Made by a program: the position numbers and the translations under genes. 64,000 nt of DNA from an uncultured Sterolibacteriaceae bacterium. GTDB lineage: Bacteria; Pseudomonadota; Gammaproteobacteria; Burkholderiales; Rhodocyclaceae. The DNA is taken from NCBI GenBank assembly GCA_937888595.1, contig CALARK010000021.1, positions 477,920-541,919 on the forward strand. Reading direction: 5' to 3'. The notes below the pieces were generated by a model. That model worked only from the letters and a program-made list of their open reading frames with translations, had not been told where the DNA came from and did no database searches. Of this stretch, positions 1 to 7,895 are shown one piece after another; the stretch's first letter is position 1; every line of letters starts with the position of its first letter.

Positions 1-996
1 TGGGGGCGTGCCGAGCGTCAGGGCTTCGAGGCCGCGCACCGTGCGCGTGCCGGTGGCGTAGAGATTGGTCAGCAGCAGTCCCTCGCCGGCGAGGGCGTCG
101 AGCCGCGGCGTCAGGTGCTCGGGATTCCCGAAGACCCCGAGGTAGGAAGCCGAGAGGCTTTCCACGGTGACCAGCACGATGTTGCGCGGCGGGCGCTTGA
201 ACGGCAGGCGCTGCGCATCGAAGCTTTCATCCTCGTCGTCGGTCCGCTGCAGCGATGCCGAGAGCGGTTTGCGCTCGACGCCGATGTCGCCGAGGAGCTG
301 GTCCGACCGCTCCGTCGGCTGGGTGGCGTAGAAGCGCTCGTAATCCAGATCGTTGCGCCGCAGCGCGGCGCCCAGGGTCATCAGGCCGTTGCCGGCCAGC
401 TCGTTGGCGTAGGCGTTCGGGGAAAACTGCATCTGGTCGATGTCGGCCGTCTGCCAGACGGCCCACGGCAAGGCCAGTGCCAGCACAGCCTGTACCAGCC
501 GCGATCCCTTGCCGGGCGGTGGTGCGACAGCGGCGCGGATCGCCCGGCGCAGAAACACGGTCAGCATGACGGCGATGGCCGCCAGTCCGGCGAGCAGGGC
601 ATTCACCGGATACGACTCGCGGATGTTGCCGATCACCTCGTGGGTGTAGATCAGGTAATCCACGGCGATGAAGTTGAAGCGGGTAGAAAATTCCAGCCAG
701 AACGTGACTTCGGCGAGCGCACCGAACAGCAGGGCGAAGGCGGCGAGGCCGAAGAGGATCAGCCGCAGCCCGCCGCGCCAGCGGGTGTCGCGCCAGCGCG
801 TCGGCCAGGCGGCGGACCAGAGCAGGCCCGGTGCCAGCAGCCAGGCCAGCACCGCGAGGTCGAAACCGATGCCGCGCAGCAGGGTCTCCGGCCAGAGGGA
901 TAGGGGCAGCGCGGACGGACCGACATAGGCCGCCAGCCCGAGCCGGGTGAGCGTGGCCAGGGCGAGAAACAGGAGTGCGTAGGGCAGGAAGGGCAT
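1..996 (-). CDS. LTA synthase/sulfatase-family membrane phosphotransferase, N-terminal part
   Basis: The gene runs off the left edge; 332 residues are visible from ATG at 996. Residues 1-180 hold about five hydrophobic segments. After a cytosolic-looking linker the sulfatase-fold domain begins near residue 272 with NIVLVTVESLSASYLG, where the Glu is a family metal ligand, followed by a GTRTVRG segment (about 316-322) expected to carry the nucleophilic Thr. This is the layout of LtaS, MdoB and related enzymes that move a phosphoglycerol or similar group from a lipid onto a periplasmic acceptor. The substrate cannot be told, and the C-terminal His/Asp ligands lie outside the window. No other gene of a glucan or lipid pathway is adjacent. 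Confidence 0.8.
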   Translation of the reverse strand, partial: MPFLPYALLFLALATLTRLGLAAYVGPSALPLSLWPETLLRGIGFDLAVLAWLLAPGLLWSAAWPTRWRDTRWRGGLRLILFGLAAFALLFGALAEVTFWLEFSTRFNFIAVDYLIYTHEVIGNIRESYPVNALLAGLAAIAVMLTVFLRRAIRAAVAPPPGKGSRLVQAVLALALPWAVWQTADIDQMQFSPNAYANELAGNGLMTLGAALRRNDLDYERFYATQPTERSDQLLGDIGVERKPLSASLQRTDDEDESFDAQRLPFKRPPRNIVLVTVESLSASYLGVFGNPEHLTPRLDALAGEGLLLTNLYATGTRTVRGLEALTLGTPP

Positions 997-1066
997 GGGG
1001 GGAAGATGGGAAGGGCTGCCGGGAAAGGGGGGGCATTATCCGTTACGGGCAGCCATGAAACGTGAA

Positions 1067-1083
1067 CGCCCCGAGAAGGGGCG
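1067..1083 (-). terminator. Possible stem-loop terminator after the lysine-rich secreted protein gene
   Basis: A perfect 6-bp stem CGCCCC/GGGGCG with a 5-base loop lies just past the end of the gene at 1112-1348 on the same strand. It is followed only by a weak T-rich tract, so intrinsic termination is plausible but not certain. Confidence 0.3.
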
Positions 1084-1111
1084 CTCAAGGTAATTGCAAT
1101 GGGCGGCTTTT

Positions 1112-1348
1112 TTAGCCGGCCTTGACGGCTTTCTTGTGTTTCTTGGCCATTTTCTTCGACTTCACCGCCGCTTTTTTCGCCGGCTTGCTGGCCGGCTTGG
1201 CGGAAGCGGATGGATCGGCGGAAACCGACTGTGCGACCGGTGCCGCCTGTGCAGCCGGTGCCGTGGGGGCGGAAGCTCCCGGCGCGTCGGCAGCGAAAAC
1301 GGACGTGGCGACCAGGCCGGTCAGCAGGGCGGCGAGCATCTTGGACAT
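1112..1348 (-). CDS. Small secreted lysine/alanine-rich protein
   Basis: 78 residues. ATG at 1348 is chosen because it is preceded by GAAAGGA at good spacing and begins a clear signal peptide (MSKMLAALLTGLVATSVFA, cleavage probably after AFA). The mature part is Ala/Pro/Ser-rich, then ends in a strongly basic tail with repeated KPAKKA, KSKKMAKKHKK and KAVKAG units. No enzyme motif is visible. The composition recalls acid-shock or histone-tail-like small periplasmic proteins of betaproteobacteria, but no family can be named. It stands alone, with the phosphofructokinase homologue upstream on the same strand about 100 bp away. Confidence 0.65.
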   Translation of the reverse strand: MSKMLAALLTGLVATSVFAADAPGASAPTAPAAQAAPVAQSVSADPSASAKPASKPAKKAAVKSKKMAKKHKKAVKAG

Positions 1349-1454
1349 TGATATTCCTTTCGACGAGAGAGTGGCGCACATGCGCCAGAAATCCCTAACG
1401 TCCCCTCGCGGGCGTCGAGGACAGCCGAGTTGTAACCCTTTGTAAGCCCGTCGT

Positions 1455-2549
1455 TCAGTCACCGAAATTGGTGCCGACCCGGCGTGCGGACAGGATCCAG
1501 GGGTGGTCGGGTGGCACGGTCTTGACCTTGCCGGCGGCATCCTCGAGCTTCACCGCGCGCGTGCCCTCGCCTTGCGCCGCAACCATCACGCCGTATTTCT
1601 TCTTCGCGATCAGGTCGGCGGCGGCGGTGCCGAGCCGGGTGGCGAGGATGCGGTCCGCGGCCGAGGGCGTGCCGCCGCGCTGCAGGTGCCCCAGGATGGT
1701 GACGCGCGCTTCCAGCCCGGTCAGCTTTTCGAGATGCTGTGCCAGCCGCAGGGTGCGGCCGGCATAGATCAGTTCGGCGGCGTCCGCTGCCGTATCGTCG
1801 GTGTTCTTCGCGCGCTTCACGGCATCGAGGGCGGCGAGGTCCTCGGCCGAGATCGCGCCCTCGGCGACGGCGACGATCGAGAATGGCTTGCCGCCGCGCG
1901 CCCGTTTGCGAATCGCTTCGGCGATGCTGTTCACGTCGTAGGGGATTTCGGGAATCAGGATCACGTCCGCCCCGCCGGCGATGCCGGCGCCGAGCGCCAG
2001 CCAGCCGGCGCGGTGGCCCATGATCTCGACGACGATGATGCGGTGGTGGCTGTGCGCGGTGCTGTGCAGGCGGTCGATCGCTTCGGTGGCGATGCCCAGC
2101 GCGGTGTCGAAGCCGAAGGTGATGTCGGTGCCCCAGACGTCGTTGTCGATGGTCTTCGGCAGGGTGATGACGTCGAGTCCCTTCTTCTTGAGGCGCAGGG
2201 CGTTCTTCAGCGTGCCGCCGCCGCCGAGGCAGACGAGGCAGTCGAGGTGGTTGTCGTGGTAGTTGGCGGCGATCGCGTCGGTCATGTCGAGGACCTTGCC
2301 GCCGACCGGCATCTTGTGCGGCTTGTCGCGGCTGGTGCCGAGGATGGTGCCGCCCTGCGTCAGGATGCCCGAGAGCTGGCCGCCGTCGAGCGCCATCGTG
2401 CGGTTTTCCATCAGGCCGCGGAAGCCGTCGCGGAAGCCGACGACGTGCATCTGGTAGTGACCCATGGCGGCCTTGCCGACGCCGCGGATCGCCGCGTTGA
2501 GGCCGGGGCTGTCGCCGCCGGCGGTGAGGATGCCGATGTGCTGCGTCAT
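1455..2549 (-). CDS. 6-phosphofructokinase family protein with altered GGDG motif
   Basis: 364 residues from ATG at 2549 (MTQHIGILTAGGDSPGLNAA); a longer open frame upstream lacks family sequence. The family's phosphofructokinase fold would phosphorylate fructose 6-phosphate from ATP or pyrophosphate in the cytosol. Visible hallmarks are the N-terminal GGDSPGLNA loop, PKTIDNDVWGTD (substrate-binding TID), the MGHRAGW segment and the late LGHLQRGGTPSA block. The nucleotide/Mg loop reads LGGGGTLKNA, so the Asp of the usual GGDG (Asp103 in E. coli PfkA) is Gly. This agrees with an atypical subgroup rather than a classic allosteric PfkA, and phosphoryl donor and activity are uncertain. It is divergent from hemE, with about 100 bp between starts. 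Confidence 0.85.
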   Translation of the reverse strand: MTQHIGILTAGGDSPGLNAAIRGVGKAAMGHYQMHVVGFRDGFRGLMENRTMALDGGQLSGILTQGGTILGTSRDKPHKMPVGGKVLDMTDAIAANYHDNHLDCLVCLGGGGTLKNALRLKKKGLDVITLPKTIDNDVWGTDITFGFDTALGIATEAIDRLHSTAHSHHRIIVVEIMGHRAGWLALGAGIAGGADVILIPEIPYDVNSIAEAIRKRARGGKPFSIVAVAEGAISAEDLAALDAVKRAKNTDDTAADAAELIYAGRTLRLAQHLEKLTGLEARVTILGHLQRGGTPSAADRILATRLGTAAADLIAKKKYGVMVAAQGEGTRAVKLEDAAGKVKTVPPDHPWILSARRVGTNFGD

Positions 2550-2650
2550 GTCTGTTCTCCCTTTGCGCTTCCCTGTGCCTGGCCGCATTGTCCGCCATAC
2601 GGGCGACGGGTGCATGCGATAATCGGCCAAACCTTAAGGATTCACCGACC

Positions 2651-3709
2651 ATGGCCCGTCCCGAGAACGACAATTTCCTGCGCGCGCTGTTGCGCGAACC
2701 GACCGATTACACGCCGCTGTGGCTGATGCGCCAGGCGGGCCGCTATCTGCCGGAATACTGCGAAACCCGCCGGCGGGCCGGCAACTTCCTGAACCTGTGC
2801 AAGACCCCCTCGCTGGCCTGCGAGGTGACGCTGCAGCCGCTGGCGCGCTACGACCTCGACGCCGCGATCCTGTTCTCCGACATCCTCACCGTGCCCGACG
2901 CGATGGGCCTCGGCCTCTATTTCGCCGAAGGCGAGGGCCCGAAGTTCGAGCGTCCATTACGTGAAGAATGGGCGATCAACGACCTGACCGCCCCCGATCC
3001 CTACGATCACCTGCGCTACGTGATGGATGCGGTGGTCGAGATCCGCCGCGCGCTGAACAACTCCGTGCCGCTGATCGGCTTCTCCGGTTCGCCCTTCACG
3101 CTGGCCTGCTACATGGTCGAGGGCGGCGGCTCGGACGACTTCCGCACCGTCAAGACCATGCTTTACAGCCGGCCCGACCTGCTGCACAAGATTCTCTCGG
3201 TCACCGCCGACGCCGTGACCGCCTACCTCAACGCCCAGATCGAGTCGGGCGCGCAGGCCGTGCAGATTTTCGACACCTGGGGCGGGGCGCTCTCGCATGC
3301 CGCCTACGAGGAATTCTCGCTAGCCTACATGCAGCGTGTCATTGGCGGCCTCAAGAAGACCCACGACGGCGAGCGCATTCCCTGCATCGTGTTCACCAAG
3401 GGCGGCGGCCAGTGGCTCGAGAAGATCGCCGCGTCGGGCTGCGACGCCATCGGCCTCGACTGGACCACCGACTTGGGCGAGGCCCGCCGCCGCACCGGCG
3501 ACAAGGTCGCGCTGCAGGGCAACTTCGACCCGATCGCGCTGTTCGCCTCGCCCGAGGCCGTGGCCAAGGAAGCCACCCGCGTCCTCGACTGCTTCGGGCC
3601 GGGGAATACCGGCCACGTCTTCAACCTCGGCCACGGCATCAACCAGCACACCCCGCCGGACAACGTGGCGGTGCTGGTCGAGACCGTCCACGGCTATCGC
3701 AAAAAATAA
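2651..3709 (+). CDS. hemE: Uroporphyrinogen decarboxylase
   Basis: 352 residues, the usual length. The enzyme removes four carboxyl groups from uroporphyrinogen III to give coproporphyrinogen III in haem synthesis in the cytosol. The diagnostic N-terminal motif MRQAGRYLPEY is at residues 26-36 and the active-site loop FSDILTVPDAMGL follows at about 75-90; GFSGSPFTLACYM and QGNFDP near the end also fit the family. ATG at 2651 is preceded by AAGGA 10 bases upstream; upstream in-frame ATGs lack a site and conserved sequence. It is followed by the 358-base AT-rich intergenic stretch and then priA on the same strand. Confidence 0.97.
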   Translation: MARPENDNFLRALLREPTDYTPLWLMRQAGRYLPEYCETRRRAGNFLNLCKTPSLACEVTLQPLARYDLDAAILFSDILTVPDAMGLGLYFAEGEGPKFERPLREEWAINDLTAPDPYDHLRYVMDAVVEIRRALNNSVPLIGFSGSPFTLACYMVEGGGSDDFRTVKTMLYSRPDLLHKILSVTADAVTAYLNAQIESGAQAVQIFDTWGGALSHAAYEEFSLAYMQRVIGGLKKTHDGERIPCIVFTKGGGQWLEKIAASGCDAIGLDWTTDLGEARRRTGDKVALQGNFDPIALFASPEAVAKEATRVLDCFGPGNTGHVFNLGHGINQHTPPDNVAVLVETVHGYRKK

Positions 3710-4067
3710 GGCGACCGGAAAGCCACGGCCGGTCTGGCAGACGGTCGAGGCAGCCTGAAAAGCGGCATCCGGAGAGGCTTCCCGGGAGGGTGGGAAAGTT
3801 GACTTATGCACAGAATCCTGATCCCCATGATTTATTTGTGGTTTCAGGAGTGTTGTATGCTGGCGACAGATTAACCTATTGTTTTAAATAGACATAATGA
3901 ATCTGAAGCCTTGCATTAACATGACTTTGGCGATAAATGCAAGAGGCGGCAGAAAAAAAGTCGGTCATTACCCACAAAGTTATCCACACGCTGTTTGAGG
4001 CAAAAAAGGCTTATCCGGCAAGCCATTAAGTCCGCAAGCGAAGAATCTCTCGAAGGAACGCCGCTAA
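3710..4067. other. AT-rich intergenic stretch with DnaA-box-like sequences (hemE-priA)
   Basis: 358 bases without a gene. From about 3795 the composition shifts to markedly AT-rich, unlike the rest of the window. It contains TTATGCACA (3804-3812) and TTATCCACA (3980-3988), both matching the DnaA box TTATNCACA, and TTACCCACA (3968-3976), one base off. Two of these sit four bases apart. Between them are runs such as TTGTTTTAAATAGACATAATG (about 3870-3890) that would melt easily. This could be a promoter region for priA with DnaA control, or an origin-like segment; dnaA itself is not in the window. An AAAAGTCGGT at 3954-3963 matches one end of repeat R1 only. Confidence 0.45.
3980..3988 (+). promoter_or_regulatory. 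DnaA box (TTATCCACA)
   Basis: An exact match to the strong DnaA-binding nonamer, preceded at 3968-3976 by TTACCCACA with one mismatch. About 80 bases upstream of the priA start. Confidence 0.5.
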
Positions 4068-6047
4068 GTGTCGATCGTTCGTGTCGCTCTCGATGTCCCC
4101 CTGCCGCGGCTGTTCGACTACCGGCTCGCTGACGAATGTGCTGGCGATGTCGTCGGGCGGCTCGTCAGGGTGCCGTTCGGGAGGGGGGAAAAGACCGGCA
4201 TCGTCATTGAAAGTCCGGTTGCCAGCGATCAGCCGCCGGACAAGCTGAAGACGGCCGAGCTGGCGGAACTGCCCGCATTGCCGTCTGACTGGCTGGCGCT
4301 GTGCGACTTCTGCGCCCGCTACTACCACCATCCGCTCGGCCAGATCACGGCCTTCGCCCTGCCGCCGCTGCTGCGCAAGGGCAGGGCGCCGCGCCGGCTC
4401 AAGGAGGCGCTGGCCGTGGCGTCTGCCGTCCCGCCGGCGCCGACTTTTCCGCAGCCGACGGCCGATCAGTCCGCCGCCATCGCCGCCATTGCCGGGGCCG
4501 ATGGCTTCCAGACCTTCCTGCTCCACGGCGTCACCGGCAGCGGCAAGACCGAGGTCTACCTGCGCGCCATCGACGCCGTGCTGGCTGCCGGCCGCCAGGC
4601 GCTCATGCTCGTTCCAGAGATCGCGCTGACGCCGCAACTGGAAGGCAGGGTGAGCGCCCGCTTCCCTGGCGCACATGTGGTGTCAGCGCACAGCGGGATC
4701 GCCGACGCCGCCCGCGCCCGGGCCTTCCTCGCCGCGCTCGACGGCCGGGCCGACATCGTGCTGGGCACGCGCCTGTCGGTCTTCATGCCGCTGCCCCGCC
4801 TCGGACTGATCGTGGTGGACGAGGAACATGATGCTTCCTTCAAGCAGCAGGACGGCCTGCGCTACTCGGCGCGCGACGTGGCGATCTGGCGCGCCCGGCA
4901 GCGCGACATTCCCGTCGTGCTCGGCTCGGCGACGCCGTCGCTGGAAACCTTCCACCACGCCACGAGCGGCCGCTATACCCTGCTCGAATTGCCGGCCCGC
5001 GCCGTCGCCGCGGCGATGCCGACGGTCGCCACGGTCGATACGCGCAAGCAGAAACTGCAGGACGGACTCAGCCAGGAAGTGATTTCCGCCGTGAGCGAGC
5101 GCTTGCAACGCGGCGAGCAGAGCCTGCTCTTCCTCAACCGCCGCGGCTACGCGCCGGTGCTGGCCTGCCCGGCCTGCGGCTGGATTTCGCAGTGTCGCCG
5201 CTGCGCCGCCAATCTTGTGCTGCACCTGGCCGACCGGCGGCTGCGCTGCCACCATTGCGGGCTGGAGGCGGCCATCCCGCACCACTGCCCCGACTGTGGC
5301 AACCTCGACCTGCAGCCCTTCGGCCGCGGCACGCAACGGCTGGAGGAACGGCTGGCGGAGCTGTTCCCGGATGCGCGCATCCTGCGCATCGACCGCGATT
5401 CGGCCGATTCGCCGAAGAAATGGCAGGCGCTGCTGGCGGCGATCCATGCCGGCGAGGCCGACATCCTGGTCGGCACGCAGATGCTCGCCAAGGGGCACGA
5501 CTTTCCGAAGCTGACCCTCGTCGGCGTCGTGGGCGCCGATGCGATGCTCTTCGCCGCCGACTTCCGCGCGCCCGAACGGCTGTTCGCGCAGCTGATGCAG
5601 GTCGGCGGGCGCAGCGGCCGCCACGAACTGCCCGGCGAGGTGCTGATCCAGACCGAGCATCCCGATCATCCGCTCTACCGGGCGCTGATCGACCACGACT
5701 ATGCGCTGTTCGCTGGCGAACAGCTAGGCGAGCGCGAGGCAGCCGGCTTTCCGCCCTTCGCCTTCCAGGCCATGCTGCGCGCCGAAGCCCACGTCCTGAA
5801 AGAGGCGCTGGCTTTCCTTCACAATGCCGTCGCGCGAGCGCCGAGGTTTCCCGAAGTGCTGATCTACGACCCGGTGCCGATGCGGCTGGCGCGGCTCAAG
5901 AACCGCGAGCGTGCCCAACTGCTGGTGGAATCGCGCAGCCGCCCTGCCCTGCAGGGGTTTCTGGCCGCCTGGATGGAGGCGCTGCAGGCCCTCAAGGCGC
6001 CCCGCGACCTGCGCTGGCACCTCGACGTCGATCCGCTGGAATTCTGA
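4068..6047 (+). CDS. priA: Primosomal helicase PriA
   Basis: 659 residues from GTG at 4068, with GAAGGAA about 10 bases upstream. PriA binds stalled forks and D-loops and reloads DnaB. The order is as in the family: N-terminal DNA-binding region (about 1-118), superfamily 2 helicase with Walker A TGSGKT (156-161), DEEH (251-254) and GSATPSLE, then the insertion with eight zinc-binding Cys (CPACG, CRRC, CHHC, CPDC; about 367-410) and the C-terminal helicase motifs GTQMLAKGHDF and QVGGRSGR. It is shorter than E. coli PriA (732). A perfect copy of repeat R1 encodes residues 120-127 (AVPPAPTF), exactly in the linker between the DNA-binding and helicase parts. Confidence 0.96.
   Translation: MSIVRVALDVPLPRLFDYRLADECAGDVVGRLVRVPFGRGEKTGIVIESPVASDQPPDKLKTAELAELPALPSDWLALCDFCARYYHHPLGQITAFALPPLLRKGRAPRRLKEALAVASAVPPAPTFPQPTADQSAAIAAIAGADGFQTFLLHGVTGSGKTEVYLRAIDAVLAAGRQALMLVPEIALTPQLEGRVSARFPGAHVVSAHSGIADAARARAFLAALDGRADIVLGTRLSVFMPLPRLGLIVVDEEHDASFKQQDGLRYSARDVAIWRARQRDIPVVLGSATPSLETFHHATSGRYTLLELPARAVAAAMPTVATVDTRKQKLQDGLSQEVISAVSERLQRGEQSLLFLNRRGYAPVLACPACGWISQCRRCAANLVLHLADRRLRCHHCGLEAAIPHHCPDCGNLDLQPFGRGTQRLEERLAELFPDARILRIDRDSADSPKKWQALLAAIHAGEADILVGTQMLAKGHDFPKLTLVGVVGADAMLFAADFRAPERLFAQLMQVGGRSGRHELPGEVLIQTEHPDHPLYRALIDHDYALFAGEQLGEREAAGFPPFAFQAMLRAEAHVLKEALAFLHNAVARAPRFPEVLIYDPVPMRLARLKNRERAQLLVESRSRPALQGFLAAWMEALQALKAPRDLRWHLDVDPLEF
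4425..4448 (+). repeat. R1 repeat, copy 1 (perfect consensus, in priA)
   Basis: Defines the consensus: left half GCCGTCCCGCCG, right half GCGCCGACTTTT. It is in frame in priA and encodes AVPPAPTF between two domains. Confidence 0.85.
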
Positions 6048-6398
6048 TCAGCCGAGCAACTTGAGATGGCTGCCGCAGCCCGCGCGGCAGTCGGAAGCCC
6101 CGAAGCCGGGCACCGGCACGTCACCGGGCGTGGCGCGGTTGATGGTGCATTCGTCCTCGACGTAGCGCCGCACGCCGGCGATGGAGACGCCCGGCGCCGC
6201 GAGCAGGTAGTCGATGTGCCAGCGCAGGGTTTTTTTCCGGCGCAGGTGGCGGGCGACGCGCGCCGCGAAGTTGCGCCGCGCCGAGCCCGTATAAATGTAA
6301 CGGCCGGCCGGGAAGTCGAACTTCCCGAACCGGCCGATGGTGACCCGCACGGGGCGGGCGAGTTCGATCAGGAGCTGGTAGGTGACGTGGCGGCTCAC
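6048..6398 (-). CDS. GIY-YIG nuclease-fold protein (DUF123/Uri type)
   Basis: 116 residues. The sequence YQLLIELARPVRVTIG begins a small GIY-YIG fold; the two signature parts are fused as GRYIYTGSARRNFAARVARH (about 32-51), with the Tyr pair, the Arg and the His expected for this family. The Uri/DUF123 branch is found alone or fused to endonuclease III in archaea; its cellular role is not established, and DNA nicking is inferred from the fold only. The C-terminal half is Cys/Asp-rich (DECTINRATPG, ASDCRAGCGSH). The ATG overlaps the end of dps by four bases (ATGA-type), so the two are probably translated from one message under OxyR control. Confidence 0.75.
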   Translation of the reverse strand: MSRHVTYQLLIELARPVRVTIGRFGKFDFPAGRYIYTGSARRNFAARVARHLRRKKTLRWHIDYLLAAPGVSIAGVRRYVEDECTINRATPGDVPVPGFGASDCRAGCGSHLKLLG

Positions 6399-6889
6399 TC
6401 TTCCAGCAGGCTTCTGAGCATCCAGGCGGTCTTCTCATGCACGTCCAGCCGCTGGGTCAGCACGTCGGCCGTCGGCTGGTCGTTGGCCTTGTCGACGACC
6501 GGGAACAGCTCGCGGGCGGTTCGTGCCGTGGCTTCCTGTGCATTCACGAGCAGGCGGATCATTTCCGTCGCCTTCGGCACGCCTTCCACCTCCTTGATCG
6601 AGGCGAGCTTGACGAATTCCTTGTAGGTGCCGGGCGCGGGATGGCCGAGGGCGCGGATGCGCTCGGCGATGATGTCGAGCGCATTCCACTGCTCGGTGTA
6701 CTGCGCCATGAACATGGTATGGAGCGTATTGAACTGCGGGCCGGTGACGTTCCAGTGGAAGTTGTGCGTCATCAGGTAGAGCGTGTAGCTGTCCGCGAGC
6801 AGCTTCGAGAGGCCCTGCGCGATCTTCGCGCGGTCGGCGGCGGAGATGCCGATGTCGATGGCGGAGACTTTCTTGGCGGCTTTTTTCAT
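6395..6889 (-). CDS. dps: Dps ferritin-like DNA-protection protein
   Basis: 164 residues, family length. Dps forms a 12-mer that oxidises Fe(II) with peroxide, stores iron and can coat DNA. Ferroxidase residues are visible with canonical spacing: His45 in THNFHWNVTG, and Asp72 and Glu76 in LDIIAERI. The N-terminus MKKAAKK is basic and short, as in DNA-binding members. ATG at 6889 has AGGAG about eight bases upstream. It lies between oxyR (same strand, upstream) and the GIY-YIG gene (overlapping its 3' end). An ATAG-N7-CTAT element sits 86-100 bases upstream of the start, so peroxide induction through OxyR is likely. Confidence 0.95.
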   Translation of the reverse strand: MKKAAKKVSAIDIGISAADRAKIAQGLSKLLADSYTLYLMTHNFHWNVTGPQFNTLHTMFMAQYTEQWNALDIIAERIRALGHPAPGTYKEFVKLASIKEVEGVPKATEMIRLLVNAQEATARTARELFPVVDKANDQPTADVLTQRLDVHEKTAWMLRSLLEE

Positions 6890-6952
6890 GGTGGGCTCCT
6901 TGAGCGTTCGTTGCGATGAGGGGATTCTGCGCCAGCCGTATCGATTGCTCCA

Positions 6953-6989
6953 GTGGATTGTTTCAATGGCGGCTATAGGTGGCGCCTAT
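6953..6989 (-). promoter_or_regulatory. Candidate OxyR binding site upstream of dps
   Basis: The OxyR recognition pattern is four tetranucleotides spaced by seven bases (ATAG-N7-CTAT repeated). Here ATAG (6975-6978) and CTAT (6986-6989) are exactly seven apart, and two weaker elements, GTGG (6953) and CAAT (6964), continue the same 11-base periodicity. The site overlaps the oxyR stop codon and faces dps. Confidence 0.55.
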
Positions 6990-7894
6990 TTTGTCGCATG
7001 AGTGCCCGGCAGCTTGCAGTCGAGCAGGGCTTTGCGCAGCAGGTCGATCGCCTGATGGCGCGGGAAACTGGCACGCCAGACCATGCCGACGCGCCGGACC
7101 GGTGTCGGTTCGGCAAACGGGCGTACCCGCAGCAGGGGATCGTTCTTCGGCAGTGCGTCGACGGCCGAGGCCGGCATCACGGTGATGCCGACACCCGAGG
7201 CCACCATGAGGCGGATGGTTTCGAGCGACGAGCCTTCGAGCACCTGCGGGCCGCCCGCACCGGCACGCGTGCACAGGTCGAGCACCTGGTCGCGGAAGCA
7301 GTTGCCGCGACCGAGCATCAGCAGCTGCTCGTCCAGCAGATGGTCGGCCTCGACCGCCTTCTGCTTCGCCCACGGGTGCTGTGCCGGCACCAGCACGCGG
7401 AAGGCTTCCTCATACACGGCCTGCGCGACCAACCCGGGCTCCTCGACCGGCAGTGCGAGGATCGCGACGTCGAGATCGCCGCTCTTCAGCGACTCGAGCA
7501 GCTTGTGCGTGAAGTTCTCCTGGATCATCAGCGGCATCTTCGGCGCACGCTCGCGCAGCAGCGGGACCAGCTTCGGCAGCAGGTAGGGGCCGATGGTGTA
7601 GATCGCGCCGATGCGCAACGGGCCGGCCAGCGGATCGCCGGCCGTATCGGCCAGCTCCTTCACGCGGGAGGCTTCGGCCAGCACCTTCTCGGCCTGGCGC
7701 ACGATCGGTTCGCCGGCCGGCGTCACGGTGACTTCGCTCTGGCCGCGTTCGAAGAGGATGACGCCGAGTTCCTCCTCGAGCTTCTTGACGGCGACCGACA
7801 GGGTGGGCTGGGCGACGAAGCATTTCTCCGCCGCACGTCCGAAATGGCGTTCGCGGGCGAGGGCGACGATGTAGCGCAGTTCGGTGAGGGTCAT
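6986..7894 (-). CDS. oxyR: OxyR peroxide-sensing LysR-type regulator
   Basis: 302 residues from ATG at 7894 (MTLTELRYIVALARERHFGRA). It has a LysR winged-helix N-terminus (about 1-60) and a LysR substrate domain. The OxyR redox pair is present at Cys199 and Cys208 (GRGNCFRDQVLDLC), the same positions as in E. coli OxyR, so H2O2 should drive disulfide formation and activation. dps lies next downstream behind an OxyR-like site. The start codon is one base away from the likely start of the divergent kinase gene at 7896, leaving no room for an intergenic promoter; each gene's promoter must lie within the other's coding sequence. Confidence 0.95.
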   Translation of the reverse strand: MTLTELRYIVALARERHFGRAAEKCFVAQPTLSVAVKKLEEELGVILFERGQSEVTVTPAGEPIVRQAEKVLAEASRVKELADTAGDPLAGPLRIGAIYTIGPYLLPKLVPLLRERAPKMPLMIQENFTHKLLESLKSGDLDVAILALPVEEPGLVAQAVYEEAFRVLVPAQHPWAKQKAVEADHLLDEQLLMLGRGNCFRDQVLDLCTRAGAGGPQVLEGSSLETIRLMVASGVGITVMPASAVDALPKNDPLLRVRPFAEPTPVRRVGMVWRASFPRHQAIDLLRKALLDCKLPGTHATK

Positions 7895-7895
7895 A

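Noticed and set aside
1503..2726. 407-residue plus-strand open frame over the phosphofructokinase gene
   Set aside because: Low-complexity antisense reading of a well-supported gene.
4280..4288. GCCGTCTGA, close to the Neisseria DNA-uptake sequence
   Set aside because: A single occurrence inside priA, unlike R1, and not enriched.
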